Assembly (NCBI GenBank): GCA_965203525.1
Contig: OZ241898.1
Span: forward strand, 4,712,001 to 4,776,000
Length of the DNA: 64,000 bases
Direction: 5' to 3'
From: WTFV01 sp965203525
GTDB taxonomy: Bacteria > Acidobacteriota > Vicinamibacteria > Vicinamibacterales > UBA8438
Shown here: positions 16,651 through 24,990 of the stretch, piece after piece
How positions within the stretch are numbered: position 1 is the stretch's first letter
How the letters are laid out: each line of letters starts with the position of its first letter
Notes under the pieces: generated by a model
Database searches by the model: none
Told to the model about the DNA's origin: nothing
Seen by the model: only the letters and a program-made list of their open reading frames with translations
Translations under genes and position numbers: made by a program

Positions 16651-18258
16651 ATGCGCTTCTTCAACACGGAAGGGCCGGTGCGCCCGGACGACCACTACGC
16701 CATTCCGCCGCTGAGCCGGGTGGACGTCGACGAACTGCTGGATCTGGTTCGGTCCAAGCGCTACTTCGTGTTGCACGCGCCGCGGCAGACCGGCAAGACC
16801 TCCACTCTGATCGCTCTGCGCGACCTGCTCAACCGCGGCGAGGCGGGCGATTTCCGTTGCGTGGACGTGAACGTCGAGGTCGGTCAGGTGGCCCGCGACG
16901 ACACCGCGCGGGGCATGCGGGCCATTCTGAGCAGTCTGGCCTCCGGCGCACGGCTTCTGGGCGACGACTACCCGGACGGCGTCTGGCCCGACCTGCTCGC
17001 CAGAATCGGGCCGGAGGACGCCCTCCGGGAATTGCTCACCCGCTGGTGCATGGCCAACCCGACGCCGCTGGTGCTGCTGGTGGACGAGATCGATTCGCTG
17101 GTGGGCGACACCCTGCTGTCGGTGCTGCGCCAGCTCCGCGCGGGCTATCCGCAGCGCCCCGCGGGCTTCCCGCAGAGCATCGTGCTGTGCGGCGTGCGCG
17201 ACGTCCGCGACTACCGCATCCGGTCGAGTTCGGGCGAGGTCGTCGCGGGCGGCAGCCCGTTCAACGTCGCCGCGAAGTCGCTGCGCCTGGGCGACTTCAC
17301 CGAGGCCGAGACCCGATCGCTGATGGCGCAGCACACGGCGGAGACCGGCCAGCGCTTTTCGGCGGCGGCGCTCGACGCGGTGTGGACGCAGACGCGGGGC
17401 CAGCCGTGGCTGGTGAACGCGCTGTGCGCGGGGGCGTGCTTCGACGACCGGGCGGGGCGCGACCGCTCGCGCGCCATCGGGGAGGACGACGTCCACGCGG
17501 CGCGGGAGGAACTGATCCTCTCGCGCCGCACGCACCTGGACCAGCTCGCCCACAAGCTGGAGGAGGAGCGGGTGCGGCGGGTCGTCGAGCCGATCCTGAG
17601 CGGCGGCGAGGCGCGGCACCACGTGCGCGACCTCGAATACGTCCGCGACCTGGGTCTGATCGACGGCGGCGCGCCGCCGCGCATGGCGAACCCGATCTAC
17701 GCGGAGGTGGTGCCGCGCGAGCTGGGTTACGTGTTGCAGAGCAGCCTGGACCAGGACGTGGCGTGGTACGTGGACGGCGCCGGCGGCCTGGACGTGCGCA
17801 AGCTGCTGGCGGCGTTCCGCACGTTCTACGGGGAGCACGCGGAGCACTGGCTGGGGCGCTTCGACGACTACCCCGAGGCGGCGCCGCAGCTCATCCTGCA
17901 GGCGTACCTGCAGCGGGTGGTGAACGGAGGCGGCCGCATCGAGCGGGAGTACGGGTTGGGCCGGGGCCGTACGGACCTGCTGTTGCGGTGGCCGCGCGAG
18001 CCGGGCCAGCCGGCGGAACTGTGGCAGCGGTTCGTGATCGAGTGCAAGGTGCTGCGCGACGCGGACCGCAAGAGCCTCGCGGGGACGATCGAGCGCGGGG
18101 TGGAGCAGACGCTGGGCTACATGGCGCGGTGCGGCGCCGAGGAAGGGCATCTGGTGGTGATCGACCGCCGCGCCGAGGAACGCCGGCGCGGTGACGGCGA
18201 GGCGGGGGCCGGCGAGCGCCGGCGGGAGGGCCGCCGGGTGGTCGTCTGGACGCTGTAG
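16651..18258 (+). CDS. AAA-ATPase-like/PD-(D/E)XK nuclease-like fusion, copy 1
   Basis: A 535-residue protein with an N-terminal AAA-like NTPase and a C-terminal restriction-nuclease fold. Walker A is VLHAPRQTGKTSTLIAL, preceded by the family signature HYAIPPLSRVDVDELLDLV; Walker B is PLVLLVDEIDSLVGD. The C-terminus has REYGLGRGRTDLLLRWP followed by FVIECKVLRD, giving the Asp and ExK of a PD-(D/E)XK site. This domain pair matches the AAA-ATPase_like plus PDDEXK_9 type whose role is not established; defence or mobile-element association is only an inference. A close paralogue lies at 51963-53540. A GGGCGC/GCGCCC hairpin (18266-18282) follows the stop. Confidence 0.83.
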   Translation: MRFFNTEGPVRPDDHYAIPPLSRVDVDELLDLVRSKRYFVLHAPRQTGKTSTLIALRDLLNRGEAGDFRCVDVNVEVGQVARDDTARGMRAILSSLASGARLLGDDYPDGVWPDLLARIGPEDALRELLTRWCMANPTPLVLLVDEIDSLVGDTLLSVLRQLRAGYPQRPAGFPQSIVLCGVRDVRDYRIRSSSGEVVAGGSPFNVAAKSLRLGDFTEAETRSLMAQHTAETGQRFSAAALDAVWTQTRGQPWLVNALCAGACFDDRAGRDRSRAIGEDDVHAAREELILSRRTHLDQLAHKLEEERVRRVVEPILSGGEARHHVRDLEYVRDLGLIDGGAPPRMANPIYAEVVPRELGYVLQSSLDQDVAWYVDGAGGLDVRKLLAAFRTFYGEHAEHWLGRFDDYPEAAPQLILQAYLQRVVNGGGRIEREYGLGRGRTDLLLRWPREPGQPAELWQRFVIECKVLRDADRKSLAGTIERGVEQTLGYMARCGAEEGHLVVIDRRAEERRRGDGEAGAGERRREGRRVVVWTL

Positions 18259-18265
18259 CGTGACC

Positions 18266-18282
18266 GGGCGCGACAGGCGCCC
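18266..18282 (+). terminator. possible terminator hairpin
   Basis: GGGCGC-GACAG-GCGCCC forms a 6-bp stem 7 bp after the stop of the AAA/nuclease gene. No T run follows, so intrinsic termination is doubtful. Confidence 0.3.
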
Positions 18283-18345
18283 TGAGCGATGCGCGGCGCC
18301 GAGACGCTCGCCGGCGCGCCCGGACGCGGCAACCGCGCGTGCCGC

Positions 18346-18480
18346 TCAGCCCGTTTCGGAAGCGATCCGCCGGGCCCCGAGGTAGCGGTTCCGCCAGTAG
18401 CGGACGCTCAGGCTCTCGACGCGGACCTTGCCGCGTTCGCTCGGCGCATGGACGAACCGGCCGTCGCCGAGCGCCAGCTA
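18346..18480 (-). pseudogene. C-terminal fragment of an NlpC/P60 peptidase
   Basis: On the minus strand a 44-codon frame reads LALGDGRFVHAPSERGKVRV, continues through YWRNRYLGARRIASETG and ends at the TGA at 18346-18348. GDGRFVHAP (with the family His) and YWRNRYLGARRI are the classic end of NlpC/P60 cell-wall hydrolases. A stop codon immediately precedes it and no N-terminal domain is present, so this is a remnant left between two insertions. Confidence 0.7.
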
Positions 18481-18514
18481 CCGAACCGCGGGAGCCGCCG
18501 TGCGGCTCCGCCGG

Positions 18515-18520
18515 TACAAT
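18515..18520 (+). promoter_or_regulatory. -10 element TACAAT before asnB
   Basis: TACAAT ends 10 bp before the ATG at 18531; the mRNA would be leaderless or nearly so. A hairpin GGAGCCGC-CGT-GCGGCTCC (18491-18509) lies just upstream in the -35 region. Confidence 0.55.
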
Positions 18521-18530
18521 GCGCGTTCGC

Positions 18531-20531
18531 ATGTGTGGCGTGGCCGGCTTTCTCGACGGCGGTTCCTTCCTTTCGGAAGCGTCGCCGGCGATCGCCGGCG
18601 CGATGGCGGACGCGGTCGCGCACCGCGGCCCGGACGACGCCGGGGTCTGGCTCGACCGCGACGCCGGGGTCGCGCTGGCCCACCGCCGCCTGGCCGTCAT
18701 CGACCTGTCGCCGGCCGGCCGCCAGCCGATGCCGTCCGCGTCGGGGCGCTACGTCATCGTCTTCAACGGCGAGATCTACAACCACGCGGACCTCAGGCGC
18801 CGGCTCGAAGCGCGGTTTCCGGACGCCGTGGCGTGGCGGGGGCGTTCCGACACGGAAACCCTGCTGGCCGCCGTCGAATGCCTGGGGCTGGAGGAGGCGT
18901 TGCGGTCGGCCGCCGGCATGTTCGCGTTCGCGCTCTGGGACCGCGAGGACCGGACGCTCTGGCTGGCCCGCGACCGGATGGGCGAAAAGCCCCTCTACTA
19001 CGGCTGGCAGAACGGCGTGTTCCTGTTCGGGTCCGAGCTGAAGGCGCTCGCCGCACACCCCGCGTTCGCGGGAGACGTCGACCGGGGCGCGCTGGCCCTG
19101 CTGCTTCGGGACCTCTACGTTCCGGCGCCCTGGTCGATCTACGAGGGGATACGAAAACTGCCCGCGGGCACGTACGTCCGGGTCGCCGCCGGCCGGGCGC
19201 GCGCCGGCGAACTGCCGGAACCGCGGCCGTACTGGTCGTTGCGGAACGTCGTCGCGGCGGGCCGCGCGCAACCGTTCGAAGGCACGCCCGACGAGGCGGT
19301 GGACGCCCTGCGCGATCTGCTGCTCGACGCGGTCCGCCGGCAGATGGCCGCGGACGTCCCGCTCGGCGCCTTCCTGTCCGGCGGGATCGACTCGTCGACG
19401 GTCGTCGCGTTGATGCAGGCGCAATCGAACCGCCCGGTGCGAACCTTCACGATCGGGTTCGAGGAGCCCGGTTACGACGAGGCGCGGCACGCCCGGGCGG
19501 TGGCCGGCCATCTGGGAACCGAGCATACCGAGCTGTACGTGTCGGCGCGGGACGGGCTGGACGTCATCCCGCGCCTGCCCGCCCTGTTCGACGAGCCCTT
19601 CGCCGATTCCTCGCAGATTCCGACCTCCCTGGTGTCGGCGCTGGCCAGCCGGCACGTGACCGTCGCCCTCTCCGGGGACGGCGGCGACGAGCTGTTCGGC
19701 GGCTATACGCATTACTCGAGGACGCCCCGGGTCTGGCGCGCGCTGTCGAACACGCCGGCGCCGTTGCGCCGGCTCGGCGCCCGAGCCGTTGCGGCCGTCT
19801 TCGCGCCCGGGCCGTTCCGGCCGCCGGCCCGCCTGCTGCGCCGGACGCGCCTGGGCCGCGGATGGCTCCGGATGGGCCCCAGGGCGCGCAAGCTGGCGCT
19901 GCTGATGGACTGCCGGACGCCGGAACGGCTTTTTTTCCTCCACCAGCGATCGCCCTGCCCGGACCCGTCGGCCGCCGTGCGCGGGGCGTCCGCGCCGGTC
20001 ACCGTGCTGACCGATCCCGCGAGCTGGCCGGATACGCCCGAACTCGAACAACGGCTGATGGCGGTCGACGCGCTGACGTATCTTCCCGACGACATCCTGG
20101 TCAAGGTGGATCGGGCCGCGATGGGGACGAGCCTCGAAACGCGCGCGCCGTTGCTGGATCACCGGGTGGTGGAATTCGCCTGGCGCCTGCCGCTGGCGGT
20201 CAAGATCCGGAACGGCCGGCAGAAATGGGGGCTGCAGCGGGTGCTCCACGAATACGTGCCCCCGCGGCTCGTCGAACGGCCGAAGGCGGGATTCGCGGTT
20301 CCGCTCGCCTCGTGGCTGCGGGGACCGCTCCGCGACTGGGCCGAGGCCCTGCTGGACGAACGCCGCCTGCGGTCCGAGGGATTCCTGGACCCGCGGCCGG
20401 TCCGGCGGCGCTGGAGCGAGCACTTGAGCTGGCGCGAAGGCTGGCACCAGCACCTCTGGAGCATCCTGATGTTCCAGGCGTGGCTGGAGCACGGCCGGCG
20501 CGGCCGGCGGCCGGCGGCCCCCGCGTCGTGA
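18531..20531 (+). CDS. asnB: asparagine synthetase B-type glutamine amidotransferase
   Basis: A 666-residue enzyme with an N-terminal class II glutaminase and a C-terminal ATP-dependent amidotransferase. The chain begins MCGVAGFL, so Cys2 becomes the N-terminal nucleophile; AHRGPDDAGVW and VFNGEIYNHADLR complete the glutaminase site. FLSGGIDSSTVVALM is the PP-loop and VALSGDGGDELFGGY a further AsnB hallmark. In a polysaccharide cluster such genes often amidate a sugar acid or belong to an exosortase/EPS system, so the substrate need not be aspartate. The start at 18531 rather than an earlier Met is fixed by the catalytic Cys. A 67-bp piece of its 3' part is repeated at 21872-21938. Confidence 0.92.
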   Translation: MCGVAGFLDGGSFLSEASPAIAGAMADAVAHRGPDDAGVWLDRDAGVALAHRRLAVIDLSPAGRQPMPSASGRYVIVFNGEIYNHADLRRRLEARFPDAVAWRGRSDTETLLAAVECLGLEEALRSAAGMFAFALWDREDRTLWLARDRMGEKPLYYGWQNGVFLFGSELKALAAHPAFAGDVDRGALALLLRDLYVPAPWSIYEGIRKLPAGTYVRVAAGRARAGELPEPRPYWSLRNVVAAGRAQPFEGTPDEAVDALRDLLLDAVRRQMAADVPLGAFLSGGIDSSTVVALMQAQSNRPVRTFTIGFEEPGYDEARHARAVAGHLGTEHTELYVSARDGLDVIPRLPALFDEPFADSSQIPTSLVSALASRHVTVALSGDGGDELFGGYTHYSRTPRVWRALSNTPAPLRRLGARAVAAVFAPGPFRPPARLLRRTRLGRGWLRMGPRARKLALLMDCRTPERLFFLHQRSPCPDPSAAVRGASAPVTVLTDPASWPDTPELEQRLMAVDALTYLPDDILVKVDRAAMGTSLETRAPLLDHRVVEFAWRLPLAVKIRNGRQKWGLQRVLHEYVPPRLVERPKAGFAVPLASWLRGPLRDWAEALLDERRLRSEGFLDPRPVRRRWSEHLSWREGWHQHLWSILMFQAWLEHGRRGRRPAAPAS

Positions 20532-20550
20532 AAATCGAAACCCGCGCTGC

Positions 20551-21768
20551 TCAGCGGCGCGGGAACGCGGACAACAGGTCCGAGCCGGCGACGGCGTCGA
20601 AGCACCGTTCGTGTCCCAACGCGTTCCAGTGGCCCTCCTGCGGCCACTCGAACCGCTGGCCGTGCCGCCGGTGGTGGGCGATGAACCGCGACTGCAAGTC
20701 GATGGCCGCGTACCCCGCGCGGTCCGCGTTCGCCAGGAAATAGCGGCGCATCACGTCCACGAAGCTCCCGCGCGCCGCGGCCAGCGACCGGCCGTACCGT
20801 ATCCCGTCGACCACGAACACGATCCGTCCCGGATCGAGGCCCGCGTATGCGGGCAGCAGGTCGAGGAACGCATCGACCGCCCGTTTCGAAGCGGCGACCC
20901 GCGGCCGCTCCGCGACCCGCGGCCGCTCCGCGCTCGCCGGCGTGTGAACGGGAGACAGCCGGGGCCCCTGCCGGGAGTCCTCCGCGCCGGTGACCCGGGA
21001 ACGGACCCGGCGCGCCGATTCCAGCACCTGGAGGTTGTGCCCCAGATACCTGACCAGCGCCGACCGCCGCAGCAGCCGGTATGGAAGGGACGGAACGCGG
21101 TCGACGCGCTCGAGGGCGAGCCGGCCGCCGCGGTCGGCGAAGTAGTGATACCCCGCCGTCCCTCCGTACTCGATCAGGCTCTCGTCGTAGTCGTTGCCGA
21201 TCACGACGACGACCAGCCCGTCCGGCCGGTACGCGTCGCGCGCGTGCCGGGCCCACGCCAGGTACTGGCTCAGGGGGGCGCCGGCCATGCCGAAGGAGTA
21301 GACGCGGGCGGCCGGTTCCAGCAGGGTCGCGAGCCGGCCGGCGCACGTGGAGCGGAACGGCACCATGAACGCTTCGACGTAGCTGTCGCCGACGACGGCG
21401 AGGAGCGGGCCGGGGGCGTCCGCCCGGTAGTCGACGTCGCTGACGAAACCGGCGTTGTTGACCGCCACGGTGTTGACGATCGAGAAGTTCCAGTCCCTGG
21501 ACCACGTGAACTCCCGATCGGGTTCGAACCGCATGATCGGATGCTCGTCGTCGACCGGCTCGCGGCGGGTGCTTCCGTGGACCGGCAGGACCCGCAGCAG
21601 GAGCTCGACGCCGAGCAGCGGGACGATCCACGCCGCGAGCAACGCCGACGCCCGCACCGTCCACGCCGCACGCCGCATCGCAACGGGCCGCGGGGGCCGC
21701 CGGCGGAACCATCCTCCGACGAGCCGCCGAGCAGCGGACTGGAAACGAGAGAGCCCCCGCAGCGCCAC
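20551..21768 (-). CDS. SGNH/GDSL-fold hydrolase, copy 1
   Basis: A 405-residue protein with one N-terminal membrane segment (SALLAAWIVPLLGVELLLRV) and an SGNH-type hydrolase domain outside. LLAVVGDSYVEAFM has the GDS Ser, AVNNAGFVSDVDYRA precedes it, VVVIGNDYDE may give the Asn, and GHWNALGHERCFD supplies the C-terminal catalytic His. These enzymes remove or transfer O-acyl groups, which suits a polysaccharide locus. The start is the GTG at 21768, with TAGCAT as a -10 (21778-21783) 9 bp ahead. An internal ERPRVAERPRVA doublet is unique to this copy. It is convergent with asnB and duplicated in tandem at 21942-23141. Confidence 0.82.
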   Translation of the reverse strand: MALRGLSRFQSAARRLVGGWFRRRPPRPVAMRRAAWTVRASALLAAWIVPLLGVELLLRVLPVHGSTRREPVDDEHPIMRFEPDREFTWSRDWNFSIVNTVAVNNAGFVSDVDYRADAPGPLLAVVGDSYVEAFMVPFRSTCAGRLATLLEPAARVYSFGMAGAPLSQYLAWARHARDAYRPDGLVVVVIGNDYDESLIEYGGTAGYHYFADRGGRLALERVDRVPSLPYRLLRRSALVRYLGHNLQVLESARRVRSRVTGAEDSRQGPRLSPVHTPASAERPRVAERPRVAASKRAVDAFLDLLPAYAGLDPGRIVFVVDGIRYGRSLAAARGSFVDVMRRYFLANADRAGYAAIDLQSRFIAHHRRHGQRFEWPQEGHWNALGHERCFDAVAGSDLLSAFPRR

Positions 21769-21871
21769 GACGGCACCATGCTACACCGGCGCAACGGGAA
21801 AGCCGGATCGCACCGGCGGCACGAGCGGCGGTCCGTCGAACTTGGCGCCGGCCGCCGCGAACGGCGGAAAG

Positions 21872-21938
21872 CGAAGGCGGGATTCGCGGTTCCGCCCGCC
21901 TCGTGGCTGCGGGGGCCGCTCCGCGACTGGGCCGAGGC
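21872..21938 (+). pseudogene. 67-bp fragment of the asnB 3' region
   Basis: Bases 21872-21938 match 20281-20347 inside asnB with two or three changes and still read KAGFAVPPASWLRGPLRDW. It joins directly to the 3' end of the second SGNH gene, whereas in the first copy about 205 bp of asnB lie between. It marks the left edge of the tandem duplication, with an internal deletion. The surrounding gap holds nothing else I recognise. Confidence 0.85.
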
Positions 21939-21941
21939 TGC

Positions 21942-23141
21942 TCAGCGGCGCGGGAACGCGGACAACAGGCCCGAGCCGGCCACCGCGTCGAAGCACCGTT
22001 CGTGTCCCAACGCGTTCCAGTGGTCGTCCCGCGGCCACTCGAACCGCTGGCGGTGCCGCCGGTAATGAGCGATGAACCGCGGCTGCAAGTCGATGGCCGC
22101 GTACCCCGCGCGGTCCGCGTTCGCCAGGAAATAGCGGCGCATCACGTCCACGAAGCTCCCGCGCGCCGCGGCCAGCGCCCGGCCGTCGTACAGACGGGGC
22201 CGTATCCCGTCGACCACGAACGCGATCCGCCCCGGATCGAGGCCCGCGTATGCAGGCAGCAGGTCGAGGAACGCATCGACCGCCCGTTTCGAAGCGGCGA
22301 CCCGCGCCCGCTCCGCGCGCGCCGGCGTGTGGACGGAAAACAGCCGGGGGTCCTCCGTGCCGGCGATCCGGGAACGGACCCGGCGCGCCGACTCCAGCGC
22401 CTGGAGGTTGTACACCAGATACCTGACCAGCGCCGACCGCAGCAGCAGCCGGGATCGAAGGGACGGAGCGTGGTCGATGCGCTCGAGGGCGACCCCCTCC
22501 CCCCGGTCGGCAAACTGGTGGAACCTCACCTTCGCTCCATACTCGATCAGGCTCTCGTCGTAGTCGTTGTCGATCACGACGACGACCAGCCCGTCCGGCC
22601 GGTACGTGTCGCGCGCGTGCCGGGCAAACGCCAGGTACTGACTCAGGGGAGCGCCGGACATGCCGAACGAGTAGACGCGGGCGGCCGGTTCCAGCAGGGT
22701 CGCGAGCCGGCCGGCGCACGTGGAGCGGTACGGCACCATGACCGCTTCGACGTAGCTGTCACCGACGACGGCGAGGAGCGGGCCGGGGGCGTCCGCCCGG
22801 TAGGCGACGTCGCTGACGAACCCGGCGTTGTTGACCGCCACGGTGTTGACGATCGAGAAGTTCCAGTCCTTGGACCACGTGAATTCCTGATCGGGTTCGA
22901 ACCGGTGGATCGGCTGCTCGGCGTCGACCCGCGCGTAGCGGAGGTATCCGTGGACCGGCAGCACCCGCAGCAGGAGCTCGACGCCGAGCAGCGGGACGAT
23001 CCACGCCGCGAGCAACGCCGACGCCCGCACCGTCCACGCCGCACGCCGCATCGCAACGGGCCGCGGGGCCCGCCGGCGGAACCATCCTCCGACGAGCCGC
23101 CGAGCAGCGGACCGGAAACGAGAGAGCCCCCGCAGCGCCAC
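21942..23141 (-). CDS. SGNH/GDSL-fold hydrolase, copy 2
   Basis: A 399-residue paralogue of the 20551-21768 gene, nearly identical over long stretches. It keeps the membrane segment, the GDS Ser in LLAVVGDSYVEAVM, and the HWNALGH catalytic His, with Asn replaced by Asp in VVVIDNDYDE. Differences cluster in the stalk (VHGYLRYARVDAEQPIHR) and in the middle domain, where VRFHQFADRGEGVALE replaces the corresponding segment, so acceptor specificity may differ. The start is GTG at 23141 with TAGGAT as a -10 9 bp upstream. Both copies look intact, so this is a functional duplication rather than a decaying one. Confidence 0.82.
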   Translation of the reverse strand: MALRGLSRFRSAARRLVGGWFRRRAPRPVAMRRAAWTVRASALLAAWIVPLLGVELLLRVLPVHGYLRYARVDAEQPIHRFEPDQEFTWSKDWNFSIVNTVAVNNAGFVSDVAYRADAPGPLLAVVGDSYVEAVMVPYRSTCAGRLATLLEPAARVYSFGMSGAPLSQYLAFARHARDTYRPDGLVVVVIDNDYDESLIEYGAKVRFHQFADRGEGVALERIDHAPSLRSRLLLRSALVRYLVYNLQALESARRVRSRIAGTEDPRLFSVHTPARAERARVAASKRAVDAFLDLLPAYAGLDPGRIAFVVDGIRPRLYDGRALAAARGSFVDVMRRYFLANADRAGYAAIDLQPRFIAHYRRHRQRFEWPRDDHWNALGHERCFDAVAGSGLLSAFPRR

Positions 23142-23374
23142 GACGGCACCATCCTACACTGGCGCCGGCCGCCTCTGGGGTAGTGTCTCCGTCTGATTTT
23201 CTCTAACAAGCCCGATATCCGATCCGCATCAGAGCGTCGCTCCCCGTCCGGCGCGCCCGGCGTTGCGGCCGGGCGGGTTGCGGGCCGTTTTCCGCCCCAC
23301 CGCCCCGGCGCCATCTGCCTCGTCGCCTTGCGCATCACTGGACAGCGGCGCCGGGATCCGGGACACTGGACAGC

Positions 23375-23540
23375 ATGGGCAGCAAGCAGCCGGGGCGCCC
23401 CTGGACGCTCGAAGAGGACGACGCGATCCGCGCGGCGGCCGCGGCCGAAGCCGCACGGGGCCACCCCGAATCTGCAGGCGCGGCTGGCGGAAGTGGCGAC
23501 GCGGCTCGACACCGGCGACTTCACGCCCGCGGAGGTATGA
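23375..23540 (+). pseudogene. short Myb/SANT-like HTH gene with a frameshift
   Basis: From the ATG at 23375 the frame reads GSKQPGRPWTLEEDDAIRAA, a Myb/SANT-like helix start. Around 23455 the continuation LQARLAEVATRLDTGDFTP, the expected second part, is found one frame away and ends at 23540. A single-base change therefore breaks a gene of about 54 codons. It precedes the coiled-coil gene at 23563 as another HTH gene precedes the one at 24991. The 230 bp upstream carry a repeated CACTGGACAGC word and an AT-richer patch near 23190-23220. Confidence 0.5.
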
Positions 23541-23562
23541 CGAGCTACCAAGGGGGGCGACG

Positions 23563-24168
23563 ATGGACTTGGCAGTCGTGATCGGATTCGCAGCGCTGCT
23601 CGTGACGGTCGCGGGCTTCGGGCTGGGACTTGTGGCGCAGGGTCGGTCAACGAGGAAGAGCAACGAGGCAGCGTACCAAGCCATCAAGGAAGACTTCAAC
23701 AGAAGGTTCGACGGGGTGCAGGCGCAGATGAATCAGCTCGACGCGAAGAACGACGCCGCGTACCAAGCCATCAAGGAAGACTTCAACAGAAGGTTCGACG
23801 GGGTGCAGGCGCAGATGAATCAGCTCGACGCGAAGAACGACGCCGCCGTGAAGGACCTGAAGGAAGACGCGCGGACGGCGCACGCCGAGATCGGCGCGAA
23901 CATCCGCGAATCAGGGGCGCGACTCGACGCCGCCGTGAAGGACGTCAAGGAAGACGCGCGGACGGCGCATGCCGAGCTCGGCGCGAACATTCTCCGGGTT
24001 GACGAGAACGTCAAGGCGGCGGAGAAGAGGGTCACCGACAACTTCAACGCGCGGTTCGACGACCTCCGGGACTACGTCCCACGGGACCCGGCGGGACCCG
24101 TGATTGACGCCCCCCGGCTGGATCGGCGATCATGCTTTCGGCCGGTGCGCCCCGCGCGCGCGGGATGA
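23563..24168 (+). CDS. membrane-anchored coiled-coil protein with 29-residue repeats
   Basis: A 201-residue protein of unknown function. One N-terminal membrane helix (VVIGFAALLVTVAGFGLGLV) is followed by a highly charged helical region. A 29-residue unit containing YQAIKEDFNRRFDGVQAQMN and QLDAKNDA is present twice, encoded by two perfect 87-bp copies at 23671-23757 and 23758-23844. It shares the LDAKN(D/E)AA motif with the genes at 24991 and 24227. A GGGGGG purine run lies just before the ATG. Such proteins often act as structural coiled-coil anchors, but no specific function can be assigned. Confidence 0.7.
   Translation: MDLAVVIGFAALLVTVAGFGLGLVAQGRSTRKSNEAAYQAIKEDFNRRFDGVQAQMNQLDAKNDAAYQAIKEDFNRRFDGVQAQMNQLDAKNDAAVKDLKEDARTAHAEIGANIRESGARLDAAVKDVKEDARTAHAELGANILRVDENVKAAEKRVTDNFNARFDDLRDYVPRDPAGPVIDAPRLDRRSCFRPVRPARAG
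23671..23844 (+). repeat. two perfect 87-bp tandem units inside the coiled-coil gene
   Basis: The 87-bp unit starting GCGTACCAAGCCATCAAGGA is repeated without a difference. Because 87 is divisible by three, copy-number change would lengthen or shorten the coiled coil without breaking the frame. Confidence 0.95.
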
Positions 24169-24226
24169 ACCTCGACGGTCTCGACCTTCATGGCCCGATC
24201 TTACGTCCGCGCCACCTTCGCAGGGT

Positions 24227-24547
24227 TCAAGACCCTGCCGGGCGCCGCTCGTCTTCCGGGCGGCCGGCGCTCTCCATCTGTCGGCCCTTGACCTCGCCGA
24301 CTTCGAGGAAGAGCTTGTGGAAGTTGCTGTTGACCTCCCGGAAGCCATCCTTGACGTCCCGGTTGGTCTCCCGGAAGCCGTCCTCGAGCCGGGTCACGAT
24401 CCGGGCGTGGGCCGTTTCGTTCTTCGCGTGCGTATCCCGGATCTCGTCGCGCAGCTTGTCCTCGCTGCGGGTGACGATCTTCCAGACCGCCGCCGCGGAC
24501 AGCCCCACAACCCCGACCACCAGCGCCGCGAGCGGAATCAGGTCCAT
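24227..24547 (-). CDS. small membrane-anchored coiled-coil protein
   Basis: A 106-residue protein: N-terminal membrane helix (LIPLAALVVGVVGLSAAAVW) followed by a charged helix with THAKNETAHARIVTRLEDGF and RETNRDVKDGFREVNSNF. It shares the KNE(T/A)AHA motif with its larger neighbours, so it looks like a minimal member of the same family, on the opposite strand and convergent with the first one. Function unknown. The ATG at 24547 places the membrane segment at the very N-terminus. Confidence 0.6.
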   Translation of the reverse strand: MDLIPLAALVVGVVGLSAAAVWKIVTRSEDKLRDEIRDTHAKNETAHARIVTRLEDGFRETNRDVKDGFREVNSNFHKLFLEVGEVKGRQMESAGRPEDERRPAGS

Positions 24548-24602
24548 CGCAGCATTCTACTCCGCGCCGGAGCGTAAAGCGTAAAGCGTGCTACCGTGGC
24601 GT

Positions 24603-24987
24603 GTGGGCCAAGAGCCGAAGATCAACGCCGGCGAAGGCGCGACCATCCGTGCGATGCTCGGCGCCGGCGAGAGCATGGGGACGGCCGCGCGCGCCATTGG
24701 CGTGACGAAGATGGCCGTCTCGGCGTGGTGCGCCCGCGAGCGCGCAGCCGGCCGTGCCGTGCCGATCGCCCCGCAGCGGAAGCGCGCGACGCCGCCGACG
24801 TCCGGACGGCACGCGGTTCTACGTCGGCGGCCTCGACCAGCGGCGGCGCCCGTTGCGGGCCGGCGACCTCGACGCGGCCATCGCCGAGGCGGCCGGGCTG
24901 GACGCGGCCGACGTGGGGCAGATCGTCGACGTCTGGCGCTACGGCAGCCCGGACCCGGTGGCGGTCTCGGTGGACGTGGGGGGTTGA
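24603..24987 (+). pseudogene. HTH regulator-like gene split by a frameshift
   Basis: From the GTG at 24603 the frame reads INAGEGATIRAMLGAGES and ARAIGVTKMAVSAWCARERA, a helix-turn-helix of the homeodomain-like/resolvase type. Near 24815 the sensible continuation RFYVGGLDQRRRPLRAGDLD and VGQIVDVWRYGSPDPVAV lies one frame away and ends at 24987, 3 bp before the next coiled-coil ATG. As in the neighbouring module the regulator is broken by one base. If it is intact in relatives, it probably regulates the coiled-coil gene. Confidence 0.5.
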
Positions 24988-24990
24988 ACG

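Noticed and set aside
23170..23240. Insertion-sequence end (GGGGTAGTGTCTCCGTCTG)
   Set aside because: No transposase and no matching inverted end could be found in the window.
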